Under the pieces are notes generated by a model. It was given only the letters and a program-made list of their open reading frames with translations, was not told the origin of the DNA and searched no databases. A stretch of DNA of 64,000 nucleotides from Cohnella kolymensis (GTDB lineage: Bacteria; Bacillota; Bacilli; Paenibacillales; Paenibacillaceae). This document shows, one piece after another, positions 18,067 through 27,056 of the stretch. The stretch's first letter is position 1; the number at the start of each line of letters is the position of its first letter. The translations under genes and the position numbers were made by a program. The stretch lies in NCBI RefSeq assembly GCF_000829465.1, contig NZ_JXAL01000014.1:124001-188000 (forward strand). Direction: 5' to 3'.

Positions 18067-19482
18067 TTACGAATTCAGCCAGTTGTGGTGGAACGTTCCT
18101 TCCTTGTCCACACGCTTGAACGTATGAGCGCCGAAGTAATCGCGCTGCGCTTGCAGCAGATTCGCCGGCAGGCGTTCCGACCGGTAGCTGTCGTAATAAG
18201 CGATTGCGCTGGCAAATGAAGGTACCGGCACGCCATACGAGACAGCGGTGGTGACGACTTCACGCCATGCGCCCTGATACGATTCGACGACGCCTTGGAA
18301 GTACTCGTCCAGCAGCAGATTGCGCAGCTGCGGGTCGCGGTCATAGGCGTCTTTGATGTTTTGCAGGAAGCGCGCCCGGATGATGCAGCCGCCGCGGAAA
18401 ATCATCGCGATGTCGCCGTAACGCAAGTTCCAGCCGTACTCTTCGGATGCCGCGCGCATTTGCGCGAAGCCTTGCGCATAGGAACAAATTTTGCTGGCGA
18501 ACAGCGCTTTGCGGACACTCTCGATGAAAGCTTTTTTGTCGCCTTGGAATTCGCTCTTTTGCGGCCCTTTGAGCACTTTGCTCGCAGCAACACGCTCGTC
18601 TTTCATCGCAGACAGGAACCGTGAGAATACCGACTCGGTAATGATGGAAAGCGGAACGCCCAGATCGAGTGCGCTTTGGCTTGTCCATTTGCCCGTGCCT
18701 TTTTGCCCTGCGGCGTCAAGAATGACTTCGACCATCGGCTTGCCGGTTTCGGGATCTTTCTCTGCGAAAATATCCTTGGTAATCTCAATGAGGTAGCTGT
18801 CTAGCTCCCCTTTGTTCCATTCGGTGAAAATATCGTGAAGCTCATCGGTAGACAATCCGACTACATCTTTGAGCAGCTGGTAAGCTTCGCAGATCAGCTG
18901 CATGTCGCCGTATTCGATTCCGTTGTGAACCATCTTCACATAATGGCCTGCGCCGCCCGGCCCTATGTAAGTACAACATGGGTCGCCGTTAACTTTCGCG
19001 GAAATGCCGGTAAGAATCGGCTCCACCAGACGATAAGCTTCCTCCGGTCCGCCCGGCATGATTGCGGGCCCTTTCAGCGCGCCTTCTTCGCCGCCCGATA
19101 CGCCCGTTCCGATAAAGTTAAAGCCCTTCGCGGTCAAATCGCGGCTGCGGCGTTCCGTATCCGGGAAGTAGGCGTTACCTCCATCGATAATGATATCCCC
19201 TTGATCGAGATGCGGAATCAGCGATTCAATCGTTGCATCTGTTCCGGCACCTGCCTGAACCATGATCAGGATTTTGCGGGGCTTTTCAAGCGAATTTACG
19301 AACTCTTCAACGGAAAAAGCAGGCACCAGGTTCTTGCCCTTGCCGTCCGTGTTGAGCAAATCTTCAGTCTTCTCGCGCGAGCGATTGTACACTGCAACGG
19401 TATATCCGCGGCTTTCGATGTTCAAAGCAAGGTTGCGTCCCATGACGGCCAAGCCGACGACGCCGATGTTTGCATTAGACAT
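18067..19482 (-). CDS. gndA: 6-phosphogluconate dehydrogenase, NADP-dependent decarboxylating
   Basis: The enzyme converts 6-phosphogluconate to ribulose-5-phosphate in the oxidative pentose phosphate pathway. It has the Rossmann motif [15 protein letters not shown], the Arg of YNRSREKTE that selects NADP, the signature [15 protein letters not shown], and catalytic Lys in [15 protein letters not shown]. Start ATG 19482 is preferred because AAAGG abuts the upstream ATG (19494) too closely. The length of 471 residues matches the family. Confidence 0.95.
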   Translation of the reverse strand: MSNANIGVVGLAVMGRNLALNIESRGYTVAVYNRSREKTEDLLNTDGKGKNLVPAFSVEEFVNSLEKPRKILIMVQAGAGTDATIESLIPHLDQGDIIIDGGNAYFPDTERRSRDLTAKGFNFIGTGVSGGEEGALKGPAIMPGGPEEAYRLVEPILTGISAKVNGDPCCTYIGPGGAGHYVKMVHNGIEYGDMQLICEAYQLLKDVVGLSTDELHDIFTEWNKGELDSYLIEITKDIFAEKDPETGKPMVEVILDAAGQKGTGKWTSQSALDLGVPLSIITESVFSRFLSAMKDERVAASKVLKGPQKSEFQGDKKAFIESVRKALFASKICSYAQGFAQMRAASEEYGWNLRYGDIAMIFRGGCIIRARFLQNIKDAYDRDPQLRNLLLDEYFQGVVESYQGAWREVVTTAVSYGVPVPSFASAIAYYDSYRSERLPANLLQAQRDYFGAHTFKRVDKEGTFHHNWLNS

Positions 19483-19654
19483 GGTTTTCTTCATCCTTTA
19501 ATACAAAATTTTCACAATACGCATATTGTACTCTTTTTACCCCCAGAATCAAACCTTCAGTTGCCCCCGGCAAAAATGACCAATATTAATGCTTGCAATT
19601 TTGATTTACTTATTATTTAATAGTAACTAGAAATAATAAAGGGAGATGATAATT

Positions 19655-20188
19655 ATGGCAGTCAGCAACTGGCAATTAGACAAATCACACAGCTTGATCA
19701 ATTTCAGCGTACGACACATGATGATTACGAACGTTCGCGGCAGCTTCAACGACTTTGAAGCGCAAGTCACCGCAGACACGGATAACATTGCAGGCACAGC
19801 TAATGCAACGATCACCATCGATGCAAGCAGCGTAGACACGAAAGACGCAGGCCGCGACGGTCACCTGAAATCTCCTGACTTTTTCAATGTTGAACAGCAC
19901 CCGAATATCGTATTTAAAAGCACGAAGCTTGTCTCCAAAGGCGGCGAAGATTATGAACTGACAGGTGACCTCACCATTGCAGGCGTGACCAAACCCGTTA
20001 CACTGCAAGCGGAGATCTCCGGTCCTGCAAAAGATCCTTGGGGCAATGAAAAAATGGGCGTTTCCGCAAACGGTACGCTTAACCGCTCCGAATTCGGCCT
20101 GACCTGGAACGCTGCGCTTGAAACCGGCGGCATCCTGGTCGGCGACGCAATCAAGCTGCAAATCGAGCTGCAATTCGCAAAGGCTTAA
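19655..20188 (+). CDS. YceI family polyisoprenoid-binding protein
   Basis: The 177-residue lipocalin-like protein shows the YceI start WQLDKSHSLINFSVRHM, the strand SPDFFNVEQHPNIVFKST and the end FGLTWNAALETGGILVGD. YceI proteins bind long isoprenoid chains; there is no signal peptide here, as in many Gram-positive members. ATG 19655 follows GGGAGATG at good distance. A bidirectional terminator follows. Confidence 0.9.
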   Translation: MAVSNWQLDKSHSLINFSVRHMMITNVRGSFNDFEAQVTADTDNIAGTANATITIDASSVDTKDAGRDGHLKSPDFFNVEQHPNIVFKSTKLVSKGGEDYELTGDLTIAGVTKPVTLQAEISGPAKDPWGNEKMGVSANGTLNRSEFGLTWNAALETGGILVGDAIKLQIELQFAKA

Positions 20189-20205
20189 TTCACTGCTTGA
20201 AGCGC

Positions 20206-20246
20206 AAAAAAAAGCATCCCTTCCATTACGGAAGGATGCTTTTTTT
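20206..20246. terminator. Bidirectional terminator between yceI-like and the next gene
   Basis: AAAAAAAAGCATCC..TTCC pairs with GGAA..GGATGCTTTTTTT. A-run and T-run on opposite sides serve the two convergent genes. Confidence 0.85.
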
Positions 20247-20261
20247 CATATGACACCCCTG

Positions 20262-20867
20262 TCACATCTCCAGCAGTAACATTTCCTTGCGCATGCCGCC
20301 GAGCTTCTGTTTGCATTGCTCCACTATATCGGTCAGTCCTTGTTCAAGCGCCTCATGAAGAACGGCCAGCTCGTAATCGATTTCAAGACGGAGGACTGCC
20401 GCCCGCTGCTCGGCTCGTTTGGACTTGAACGCTTGAACCATATCTTCTACCGTTATCTGTGGCCGCTTCTGAAATATAATTCGATGTTCCATGCCGGACA
20501 CCTCCACGAGACGGATAATTTCGCCGAACATAATGTTCTCAATAACTAGCACTTGACGGTCTCGGAACCTTTTGACAATGGCGTGCCCGCGGGAATCGTT
20601 GATGAGCTTCTCGATCCAGTGAGCCAGTTTCTCATCTTTGATCAGGTAATCTCCCACCATCTTGTAGCGGCTCTGCACGCGCTGAAAACGCAGCTTCAGC
20701 AGCTTCCGTCCGGTACGTACGGATACGATAAATTGGTGCTCACTCTCGTTCCAGTACAAAGAATACCCTTCTTGAATCAGCTCACGTATCAAATTCTGAA
20801 TTTGACGGCGATCAAAGCGAAGCTCCAGGTTGCAATACTCCACTTCATGACTGCGGTTCACGGCCAT
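20262..20867 (-). CDS. Hypothetical charged protein, about 201 residues
   Basis: I do not recognise a family. Start ATG 20867 is chosen because AGGAGGGGGG sits immediately upstream; an upstream ORF start would add 18 residues without a ribosome site. The protein is rich in Arg, Glu and long helices at its C-terminus, with an N-terminal beta region (YCNLELRFDRRQIQ). No membrane segment or catalytic motif is visible. Confidence 0.55.
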   Translation of the reverse strand: MAVNRSHEVEYCNLELRFDRRQIQNLIRELIQEGYSLYWNESEHQFIVSVRTGRKLLKLRFQRVQSRYKMVGDYLIKDEKLAHWIEKLINDSRGHAIVKRFRDRQVLVIENIMFGEIIRLVEVSGMEHRIIFQKRPQITVEDMVQAFKSKRAEQRAAVLRLEIDYELAVLHEALEQGLTDIVEQCKQKLGGMRKEMLLLEM

Positions 20868-20978
20868 CCCCCCTCCTGCGTGAATCGCATGGCTTGAGTT
20901 ATTGACCGAATTGTCTGACAATTTTGTCTTACTTCTATCTTATACTCCATCCTATGTTGTGGCAACTTGGTTTCTTGA

Positions 20979-22133
20979 CTAATTTTTAGCCGTTTGAAGA
21001 GTATATGAACCAAAAGCCAGCAGTACTGCCGCAAAAAGCAAGAGAATCCCGACAGGTAAAGCGAGACCCTGCAGCGCAGCTCCTGTTGAGGATTGTTCGA
21101 TCGCATAGATGGCCCACTTCTGCGGTGTAAAGTTGGACAGCTTCTGCATGAACTCAGGCATCATGCTCGCCGGCCAGAAACATCCGCCCAACATACAAGT
21201 CGGCACGACGACGAGATTGTTGATATTGCCGAGCTGGGAGCTGTCCCGCAGCAAGCCGGCAACTGCGGATGAGATGCCTACAGCGGCGAGCAGGAAGCTC
21301 TCCATAATGAGCAGCAGCGTGCCGAACGGCACACCAAAATCAAAACCGATCACATAACGTGTGGCAAGCAGAATCAGCACCAACTGAAGCGTTCCGAGCA
21401 TGACACATCCCAGAAAGTTACCGAGCGCGATTTCCCACGAGCGGACCGGAGCCGCAAACATACGGGCCATGGTGCGATTCTGCCGGTCTTCCATAACACC
21501 ATAGATGGATTGGTTGGATAAGAACATCAAAAACATCAGCATCATTCCGATGACAAGCACGTATGTGTTGTCGGAGGGCAGAGTGACAGAAGTGCGTGTT
21601 ACGTTAATACCGCCATTGTTCTGTTGATCAAGCAGCTGCTGAACAAGCTGCCCCTTCGCGATCTTGTCCCCGCCTGCTGCCGCCATCTGTACCGTCCGTG
21701 CGAGCCGATCGGTTTCCTCCTGAAGGGTAAGCTGAAGGGACGCATTCCATAGCTGCTCATTTTTTCTGTACATCTCGATAACCGGTCTTTCCCCTGCCAG
21801 CAGCTTATCGCTGAAGTTTGCCGGAATGTATACCGCTGCGTCTCTCCTGCCTTCAGATACAGCGTCCTTCAACGCTTGTTGAGAAGACTCATCTTGTCCC
21901 GCCGGAACGACTTGGTACAGGTCTACGGATTGAATGGACCGAACGACAGATTGTCCCAGTGATCCCGTATCTCCGTTCCATACCGCGATATGCGCTTGTT
22001 GTTCTACGGCTTTCCCGAATATGCCGATAATGGCTGAAATGACGACGATAGGCAGCAAAATGAAGAGAAGGAAGCCCCTCCGAGTGCCGATCGTTCTGCG
22101 GACTATGAGTTGTGCGAGTAATAAACTGCTCAT
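20979..22133 (-). CDS. ABC-2 type exporter permease, second subunit (LnrN-like)
   Basis: The 384-residue protein has one N-terminal hydrophobic helix, a large extracytoplasmic domain (residues 45-180) and five C-terminal helices, the ABC-2 membrane layout. The motif GVMEDRQNRTMARMFAAPVRSWEIALG is the usual coupling helix. ATG 22133 shares bases with the stop of the upstream permease. With that permease and the ATPase upstream it forms an ATPase-permease-permease set as in linearmycin-resistance LnrLMN. Substrate is unknown. Confidence 0.75.
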   Translation of the reverse strand: MSSLLLAQLIVRRTIGTRRGFLLFILLPIVVISAIIGIFGKAVEQQAHIAVWNGDTGSLGQSVVRSIQSVDLYQVVPAGQDESSQQALKDAVSEGRRDAAVYIPANFSDKLLAGERPVIEMYRKNEQLWNASLQLTLQEETDRLARTVQMAAAGGDKIAKGQLVQQLLDQQNNGGINVTRTSVTLPSDNTYVLVIGMMLMFLMFLSNQSIYGVMEDRQNRTMARMFAAPVRSWEIALGNFLGCVMLGTLQLVLILLATRYVIGFDFGVPFGTLLLIMESFLLAAVGISSAVAGLLRDSSQLGNINNLVVVPTCMLGGCFWPASMMPEFMQKLSNFTPQKWAIYAIEQSSTGAALQGLALPVGILLLFAAVLLAFGSYTLQTAKN

Positions 22134-23298
22134 CAGACTTCTACCGCCTTTCGGAAACGGAATGCCGATATCCATACCAGACCGGCTGCAATCGCGCCTA
22201 ATGTCAATACCGCTTGCCACTGACCGGAGAGGCTGCCCTCGGACATCATCTGGCGCAGGGCTTCGTTCGCCCAGTGATTGATGGAGAATTTGCCGATGTC
22301 CTGCACGGTTTGACCAAGGCCGGCAACCATCCCGCCGCTGAAAAAAGTCATCATGACAACCAACATGCTGTAAATCAACTCGACCGCTTTGCGGCTGCGC
22401 ACGAAGGACGCGATGATCACAGCCAGGCAGACGGCTGCTATGGAAGTCAGGAGGCAGATTAACGCAATTCCTCCATAATCGGTTCCCCAATCCACGCCAT
22501 AAATCACCTTAGTGAAGGTCACGATGAATGCCGCTTGAATAAAGGCGATCGCCAATATTCCCGCCAGCTTTCCGAACACGATCGCGTTCATGGACACAGG
22601 CATTGCGTATAAGCGCTGCAGGGTTCCTTTTTCCCGTTCCTCCGTTAAGCTGATGGCGGCTGACATCCCGGAGAACAGCAAGAACATGATCAAATAGGCA
22701 ACCGAATAATACTGAAGTGACGATACGTGGCCGAATACAACGTTACCGCCGGCAGCCAGCGTTCCTACATGAACCATGGATGGCGAGACACCTGTGTGTG
22801 CGGAACTTAGATCCGGACTTTGGGCCGATGCGGCCTTTCCCATTGTCACGATCGCCGCCGATTGGCGTATTTTGATTTCTTGTACAAATCCGTTAATGAC
22901 CGCTTCCGCCGTCAAATTGCGTTCCACCATTCGGCCGGGATAAGCATTCAGCTCACCTTTACCCGAACGGACTTGTTCCGAGAAATCCGGCGGCATGGAA
23001 AATCCGTAATCCGCTCTGCCTGACCGCAAATCCTCCTGTAACGCTTCATCGCTGTCAGACATGCGCAGTACAAGGCGCTGCTTTACGGGTTCCGAAGCCA
23101 GGAAGACCTGCATCGCCTGACCCAGCTCTCCCGTGTCACCGATGTATAGAGAGACTTTTACCGGTTTAATATTCTGATCCAGGCGTTGCCCAGTATAAAG
23201 ATAAGGAGCAGCGGAAGCACGAACAGCATCAGCATTGCAGACCTGGTCCGGCTCAGCTTAATCACTTCGCTCACTGCCATTAGAAGACCGACTCTCAT
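22133..23298 (-). CDS. ABC-2 type exporter permease, first subunit (LnrM-like); frameshifted as read
   Basis: The natural start is ATG 23298; the first 49 codons encode a hydrophobic N-terminus ending LLIFILGNA. The frame then breaks at 23180-23184, where GCCTGG should be GCCCTGG; the repaired text reads on through VKVSLYIGDTGELGQAMQV into a 326-residue open frame. Coupling motif LTEEREKGTLQRLYAMPVSM is intact. One missing C accounts for the break. It is the partner of the next permease, in one operon with the ATPase 34 bases upstream. Confidence 0.75.
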
Positions 23299-23331
23299 GG
23301 AAACCTTCCTTTCATCCTCGTGAACTAGATT

Positions 23332-24279
23332 CTAGGCTCCATCCCGCAGCGTGCGGCCGGTTAGCGTCAAAAACAGGCTTTCCAGATCCGGCTCGACCCG
23401 GGTCAGCTTCTGCAGCGCCAGTCCGTGTTTGCTCAAAATGAACAGAATGTCCTGAAGATACGATTGCGATTCCTGCAGCTCGATTTCCAACATTCCGCCT
23501 TCTCTCCGTTGAAAGAAGGTTACGCGGGGATGGTTGCGAATCTCTTCCGCCGCTTCGTCGGACAGCCGGCTGCTCTGAAGCATCAATCTTTCTTTAAGCC
23601 CTGCGTGCCGGATCAGATCGTCCTTCGTTCCGCAGGCAATGAGGCGGCCCTGGTCCATAATCCCGATTCTGGTGCTGATCGCTTCGACTTCTTCCATGTA
23701 GTGGCTCGTATAAATAATCGTTGATCCCATCACGTTCAGCTTTTTAACCGACTCCAAAATATGATTACGTGACTGAGGATCGATACCGACGGTAGGTTCA
23801 TCCATAATGAGCAGCTTCGGGCGGTGCGTAATGGCGCAAGCGATGTTTAATCTTCTTTTCATGCCTCCGGAAAAAGTAAGCGGCTTGTCTTTGGCAAATT
23901 TCTGCAAGCCTGTGAACTCAAGCGCCTCCTCTACCCTCTCCTGCAGCACGCTGCCCCGCAAACCATACAGTCTAGCGAAAAAAGTAACATTTTCTCTGGC
24001 AGACAAATTCTCATATATTGCAATCTCTTGGGGGACAAGACCGATCCGCCGTTTGACCTCTAGCGGGTGGGCAGCCACTGAAAATCCTTCCAGGTAGATT
24101 TCTCCGCTGTTATGGGGAAGCAATCCGGACAGCAGGTGGATGGTCGTGGTTTTGCCTGCTCCGTTCGGCCCTAACAGGCCGAATATTTCCCCCTGCTCAA
24201 TCGTAAGTGACAATTGGTTTACACTGATTTTAGTTTCATATTTTTTCACGACATTTTTGAATTCCACCAAAGCGGCCAT
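23332..24279 (-). CDS. ABC exporter ATP-binding protein (LnrL-like)
   Basis: The 315-residue ATPase has Walker A GPNGAGKTTT, signature FSGGMKRRLN, Walker B LLIMDEPTVGIDPQSR and switch His in YTSHYMEE, followed by an 80-residue C-terminal domain usual in drug and lipopeptide exporters. ATG 24279 follows GAAGGGGC. It heads the exporter operon and faces the histidine kinase gene across a 160-base gap. Confidence 0.85.
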   Translation of the reverse strand: MAALVEFKNVVKKYETKISVNQLSLTIEQGEIFGLLGPNGAGKTTTIHLLSGLLPHNSGEIYLEGFSVAAHPLEVKRRIGLVPQEIAIYENLSARENVTFFARLYGLRGSVLQERVEEALEFTGLQKFAKDKPLTFSGGMKRRLNIACAITHRPKLLIMDEPTVGIDPQSRNHILESVKKLNVMGSTIIYTSHYMEEVEAISTRIGIMDQGRLIACGTKDDLIRHAGLKERLMLQSSRLSDEAAEEIRNHPRVTFFQRREGGMLEIELQESQSYLQDILFILSKHGLALQKLTRVEPDLESLFLTLTGRTLRDGA

Positions 24280-24376
24280 TCGGGTAAGCCCCTTCCTCAC
24301 GTTTCTAGATTCATTGTAAACGATCATCCGCGTCAGCGGCAGGTAACCGAAGTCATCAAATCGGATAGGAAACAGG

Positions 24377-24393
24377 ATGACAAAAGTCATTTT
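24377..24393. promoter_or_regulatory. Palindromic operator-like site upstream of the histidine kinase
   Basis: ATGAC-AAAA-GTCAT is a perfect 5-bp inverted repeat followed by TTT. The same sequence with one change (ATGAC-GAAA-GTCATTT) occurs at 30301-30316 before another exporter. It is a candidate binding site for the response regulator encoded here. Confidence 0.55.
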
Positions 24394-24407
24394 CCTAGTG
24401 ATATAAT
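24378..24407 (+). promoter_or_regulatory. Probable promoter of the two-component genes
   Basis: TGACAA is separated by 18 bases from a consensus TATAAT. The -35 region lies inside the palindrome, so a protein bound there would affect initiation. Confidence 0.5.
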
Positions 24408-24438
24408 GATTCCATTACGCCGTCCGGGAGGAACATTC

Positions 24439-25590
24439 ATGAGGCCTCTGCTGGGCTGGATCCAGCATTTGCTCATCCTGCTGCCCGCCATTGCCACGAT
24501 GTACGTCACAGAGATTAAATCCCCGGCTGTCTATGTCGGTTACATACTGCTGGCGTTGCTGGTCGTGCGGATTGCTGAGCTCATGCCAAACGCCTCTTAT
24601 CTATTGCTGCCTTTGGAAATGATAGGTTTCGGATGGCTTGGCTCCTATTACGGCGGTCTGCTGTTTTTTTTGGTATATGCCGCTTTGATCTCGGCTTTCA
24701 TGCATTTCCGGCAGATTCCGGCTTTAGCGGTAATGGCTTTGATCTCTCTTGTCGCGGTCAATGTAATCGCACCTGAGCAAGACATCCGTTCGCTGTGGAT
24801 CGTCAATTTAATCTGGCTTGCGCTAACGTTAATGTTATCGGCTATGTACATATCGGAGCGAAAAAAAGAAGATCTCGAAGCTGTGTATGAGGCGGCCTCC
24901 CTGCGAAATGAACGGCTGCTGGAAGAACGCGGACGCATTCAGGAATTTGCGCAAACCGTCGAGGATTATGCCCAGGTGGAGGAACGCGGCCGTATAGCGA
25001 CCGAGCTGCATGACGATTTGGGACATCGGCTTATCCGCGTAAAAATGATGACTGAGGCTGTTCTGCAGCTGCTCGACCGTGAACCGGACAAAGCCCGTCA
25101 GATGCTCGAGCAGGTGCGCGGACAAATGGAAGAAAGCATGAATAACATGCGCAGCACCGTTCGAAAGCTTAAGCCGCCAGAAGAAAGCAGCCAGCGGCGG
25201 TACGCGCTGCACCGGCTCATTGAGGACGCCGGCCGGGATCTGCAGATCGAAGTGAAGCTTGAGATGACCGGACGACCAGTGCCGTTGTACCCAAGCGTCG
25301 AGTACGTTCTATACCGCAACGCCCAGGAGGCGATCACGAATGCTGTCCGGCATGGGGCCGCAACCGCTGTTAACATTGAGCTTTGCTTCGAGCCGCATAG
25401 CGTACGGATGAGCGTAGCCAACAATGGGACGATTCCTGCCGAGTCTGCCTATGGTTTGGGGCTGCGGGGAATGGAAGAGAGAATTACGATGCTGGGCGGA
25501 AAATTGTTGTTGTCGTCGGAGCCTTGTTTCAGCATAACAACGATTATTCCGTATCAGGTAGAAAGCCGCCGCGCTGCGGGAGGAGAATGA
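24439..25590 (+). CDS. Sensor histidine kinase, NarL/LiaS-type (HisKA_3)
   Basis: Start ATG 24439 follows GGGAGGAAC, giving 383 residues. About five hydrophobic helices fill residues 5-140 with almost no extracellular loop, the intramembrane-sensing layout. A coiled linker leads to the phospho-acceptor ERGRIATELHDDLGHRL (His), then NAQEAITNAVRHG (N box) and GLGLRGMEERI. LnrJ and DesK have similar form. It is followed by its response regulator and faces the exporter operon, whose substrate it may sense. Confidence 0.85.
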   Translation: MRPLLGWIQHLLILLPAIATMYVTEIKSPAVYVGYILLALLVVRIAELMPNASYLLLPLEMIGFGWLGSYYGGLLFFLVYAALISAFMHFRQIPALAVMALISLVAVNVIAPEQDIRSLWIVNLIWLALTLMLSAMYISERKKEDLEAVYEAASLRNERLLEERGRIQEFAQTVEDYAQVEERGRIATELHDDLGHRLIRVKMMTEAVLQLLDREPDKARQMLEQVRGQMEESMNNMRSTVRKLKPPEESSQRRYALHRLIEDAGRDLQIEVKLEMTGRPVPLYPSVEYVLYRNAQEAITNAVRHGAATAVNIELCFEPHSVRMSVANNGTIPAESAYGLGLRGMEERITMLGGKLLLSSEPCFSITTIIPYQVESRRAAGGE

Positions 25591-25594
25591 TCAA

Positions 25595-26254
25595 TTGATT
25601 CAGGTATTGATAGTGGATGACGATCCGTTCATTCGAGAAAGCTTGAAAGTGATACTTGAATTGGACCCGGAGCTGCATGTTGTCGAAGTGTGCGGAAACG
25701 GTGAACAGGCCTATCGGTTCGTGAGCACACATCCGGAAATTGACGTCGTGCTTATGGATATCCGAATGCCGGAGTGCGACGGCGTGGAAGGAACAAGGAA
25801 AATCAAAGCTCTGGCCAACTCGCCTTCCGTGCTGATCTTGACCACCTTCGACGATGATGAATATATCGTGCAGGCCATTCGCTTCGGAGCGAACGGATAT
25901 TTACTGAAAAATGTCCCTCCTGCGCGGATTATTTCCGGCATTAAATCCGTCTATGAAGGCAATCATCTGATTCATCCGGAAATAGCGCGAAAGCTGGCCG
26001 GCTTGTTAGTGCCTCGCGAGCAGGACGGTTCGGTTGCAGCTCCCTCACATGCGGAGAAGGATCTTGCGCGGTATGGATTGACACCCGCTGAGCAGCAAAT
26101 CGTCCGGCTAATTGCCGACGGCAATTCGAACAAGGAAATTGCGGGCATGCTGTTCTTGAGCGAAGGAACCGTCAAAAATTACATATCGGAAATTTTGGGA
26201 AAACTCGCGCTTCGCGACCGGACCCAAATCGCCATTTTTTATTTGAAAAATTAA
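25595..26254 (+). CDS. Response regulator, NarL/FixJ family
   Basis: The 219-residue regulator has an N-terminal receiver (acidic pair DDD near residue 8, phospho-Asp in VVLMDIRMPE, Lys in LLKNVPP) and a C-terminal LuxR-type helix-turn-helix (LTPAEQQIVRLIADGNSNKEIA). TTG 25595 is the start, 4 bases past the kinase stop. It likely binds inverted repeats; the shared ATGAC-RAAA-GTCAT sites are the obvious candidates (inference). Confidence 0.88.
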   Translation: MIQVLIVDDDPFIRESLKVILELDPELHVVEVCGNGEQAYRFVSTHPEIDVVLMDIRMPECDGVEGTRKIKALANSPSVLILTTFDDDEYIVQAIRFGANGYLLKNVPPARIISGIKSVYEGNHLIHPEIARKLAGLLVPREQDGSVAAPSHAEKDLARYGLTPAEQQIVRLIADGNSNKEIAGMLFLSEGTVKNYISEILGKLALRDRTQIAIFYLKN

Positions 26255-26273
26255 CTGCCGGGAGACCACAGAC

Positions 26274-26921
26274 ATGAACACAACAGCTGCAACAGTTCCA
26301 TTCACGGGTTTTGCAAAGCGTGATTTCGAGGTGTTCGAGATCGAGGGGCTTGAGCCTCGCATGGAGGCATTAATCGAGAGAGTCCGCCCCAAGCTCAACT
26401 TGCTCGGGGACATGCTGTCCGGCTATCTCGGGGATTTATGCGGGGAAGAAATGTTCGCCCATGTAGCCAGACACGCGCGGCGCACGGTTAATCCGCCGAA
26501 CGACACTTGGGTCGCTTATGCGAACAACAAACGCGGATACAAAGCGCACCCCCATTTTCAGATCGGACTCTGGTCCACACATGTGTTCATCCAGTTCGCG
26601 ATCATCTACGAATCCGCGAACAAGAATATTTTTGCCGAGCGGGCATTGGCTGAACTCGAGTCCATCAAGAAGTCGGTTCCTGCTCATTACATCTGGTCGA
26701 AGGACCATATGGTGCCGACGGGAATGGTGCACCGGGACATGTCGGATGCGGAGTTGGCGGAGCTGTTCAACCGCCTGCAAACCGTGAAAGCGTCCGAGCT
26801 GACATGCGGCATTCACATCAGCCGCGGCGACCCGCTGCTCGCTGACGGCGAAGCCTTTGTCAAGCGCGCGCAAGAGGTATTCGCCACATTGCTGCCGCTT
26901 TACCGTATGGGCTTTGCATGA
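26274..26921 (+). CDS. DUF1054 family protein (YktB-like)
   Basis: The 215-residue protein matches the Bacillus YktB/DUF1054 group: FTGFAKRDFEVFEIEGLEPRM at the start, TWVAYANNKRGYKAHPHFQIGLW in the middle, and MVHRDMSDAELAELFNRLQ near the end. Function is unknown; no catalytic residues are established. GGGAG lies upstream. It follows the response regulator by 19 bases, though a functional link is not implied. Confidence 0.8.
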   Translation: MNTTAATVPFTGFAKRDFEVFEIEGLEPRMEALIERVRPKLNLLGDMLSGYLGDLCGEEMFAHVARHARRTVNPPNDTWVAYANNKRGYKAHPHFQIGLWSTHVFIQFAIIYESANKNIFAERALAELESIKKSVPAHYIWSKDHMVPTGMVHRDMSDAELAELFNRLQTVKASELTCGIHISRGDPLLADGEAFVKRAQEVFATLLPLYRMGFA

Positions 26922-26992
26922 ACAGAGGAGGATAACGGGCCTGAGGACCGTTATATGTGGTAGCATGGCTGGACAAAGCAATATTTTGCAGC

Positions 26993-27015
26993 AGCGGGCC
27001 ACAGGCCCGTTAAAA
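26993..27015 (+). terminator. Terminator after the DUF1054 gene
   Basis: GCGGGCC and GGCCCGT pair around ACA; the run of A residues that follows makes this weak on the plus strand. Confidence 0.4.
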
Positions 27016-27049
27016 AAATGAGGCGGTCGAGAGAGTCTCGACCGCCTGA
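27014..27049 (-). terminator. Terminator after the RND pump gene
   Basis: On the minus strand AGGCGGTCGAGA pairs with TCTCGACCGCCT around a short loop, followed by CATTTTTTT. Confidence 0.8.
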
Positions 27050-27056
27050 TTGTCAT

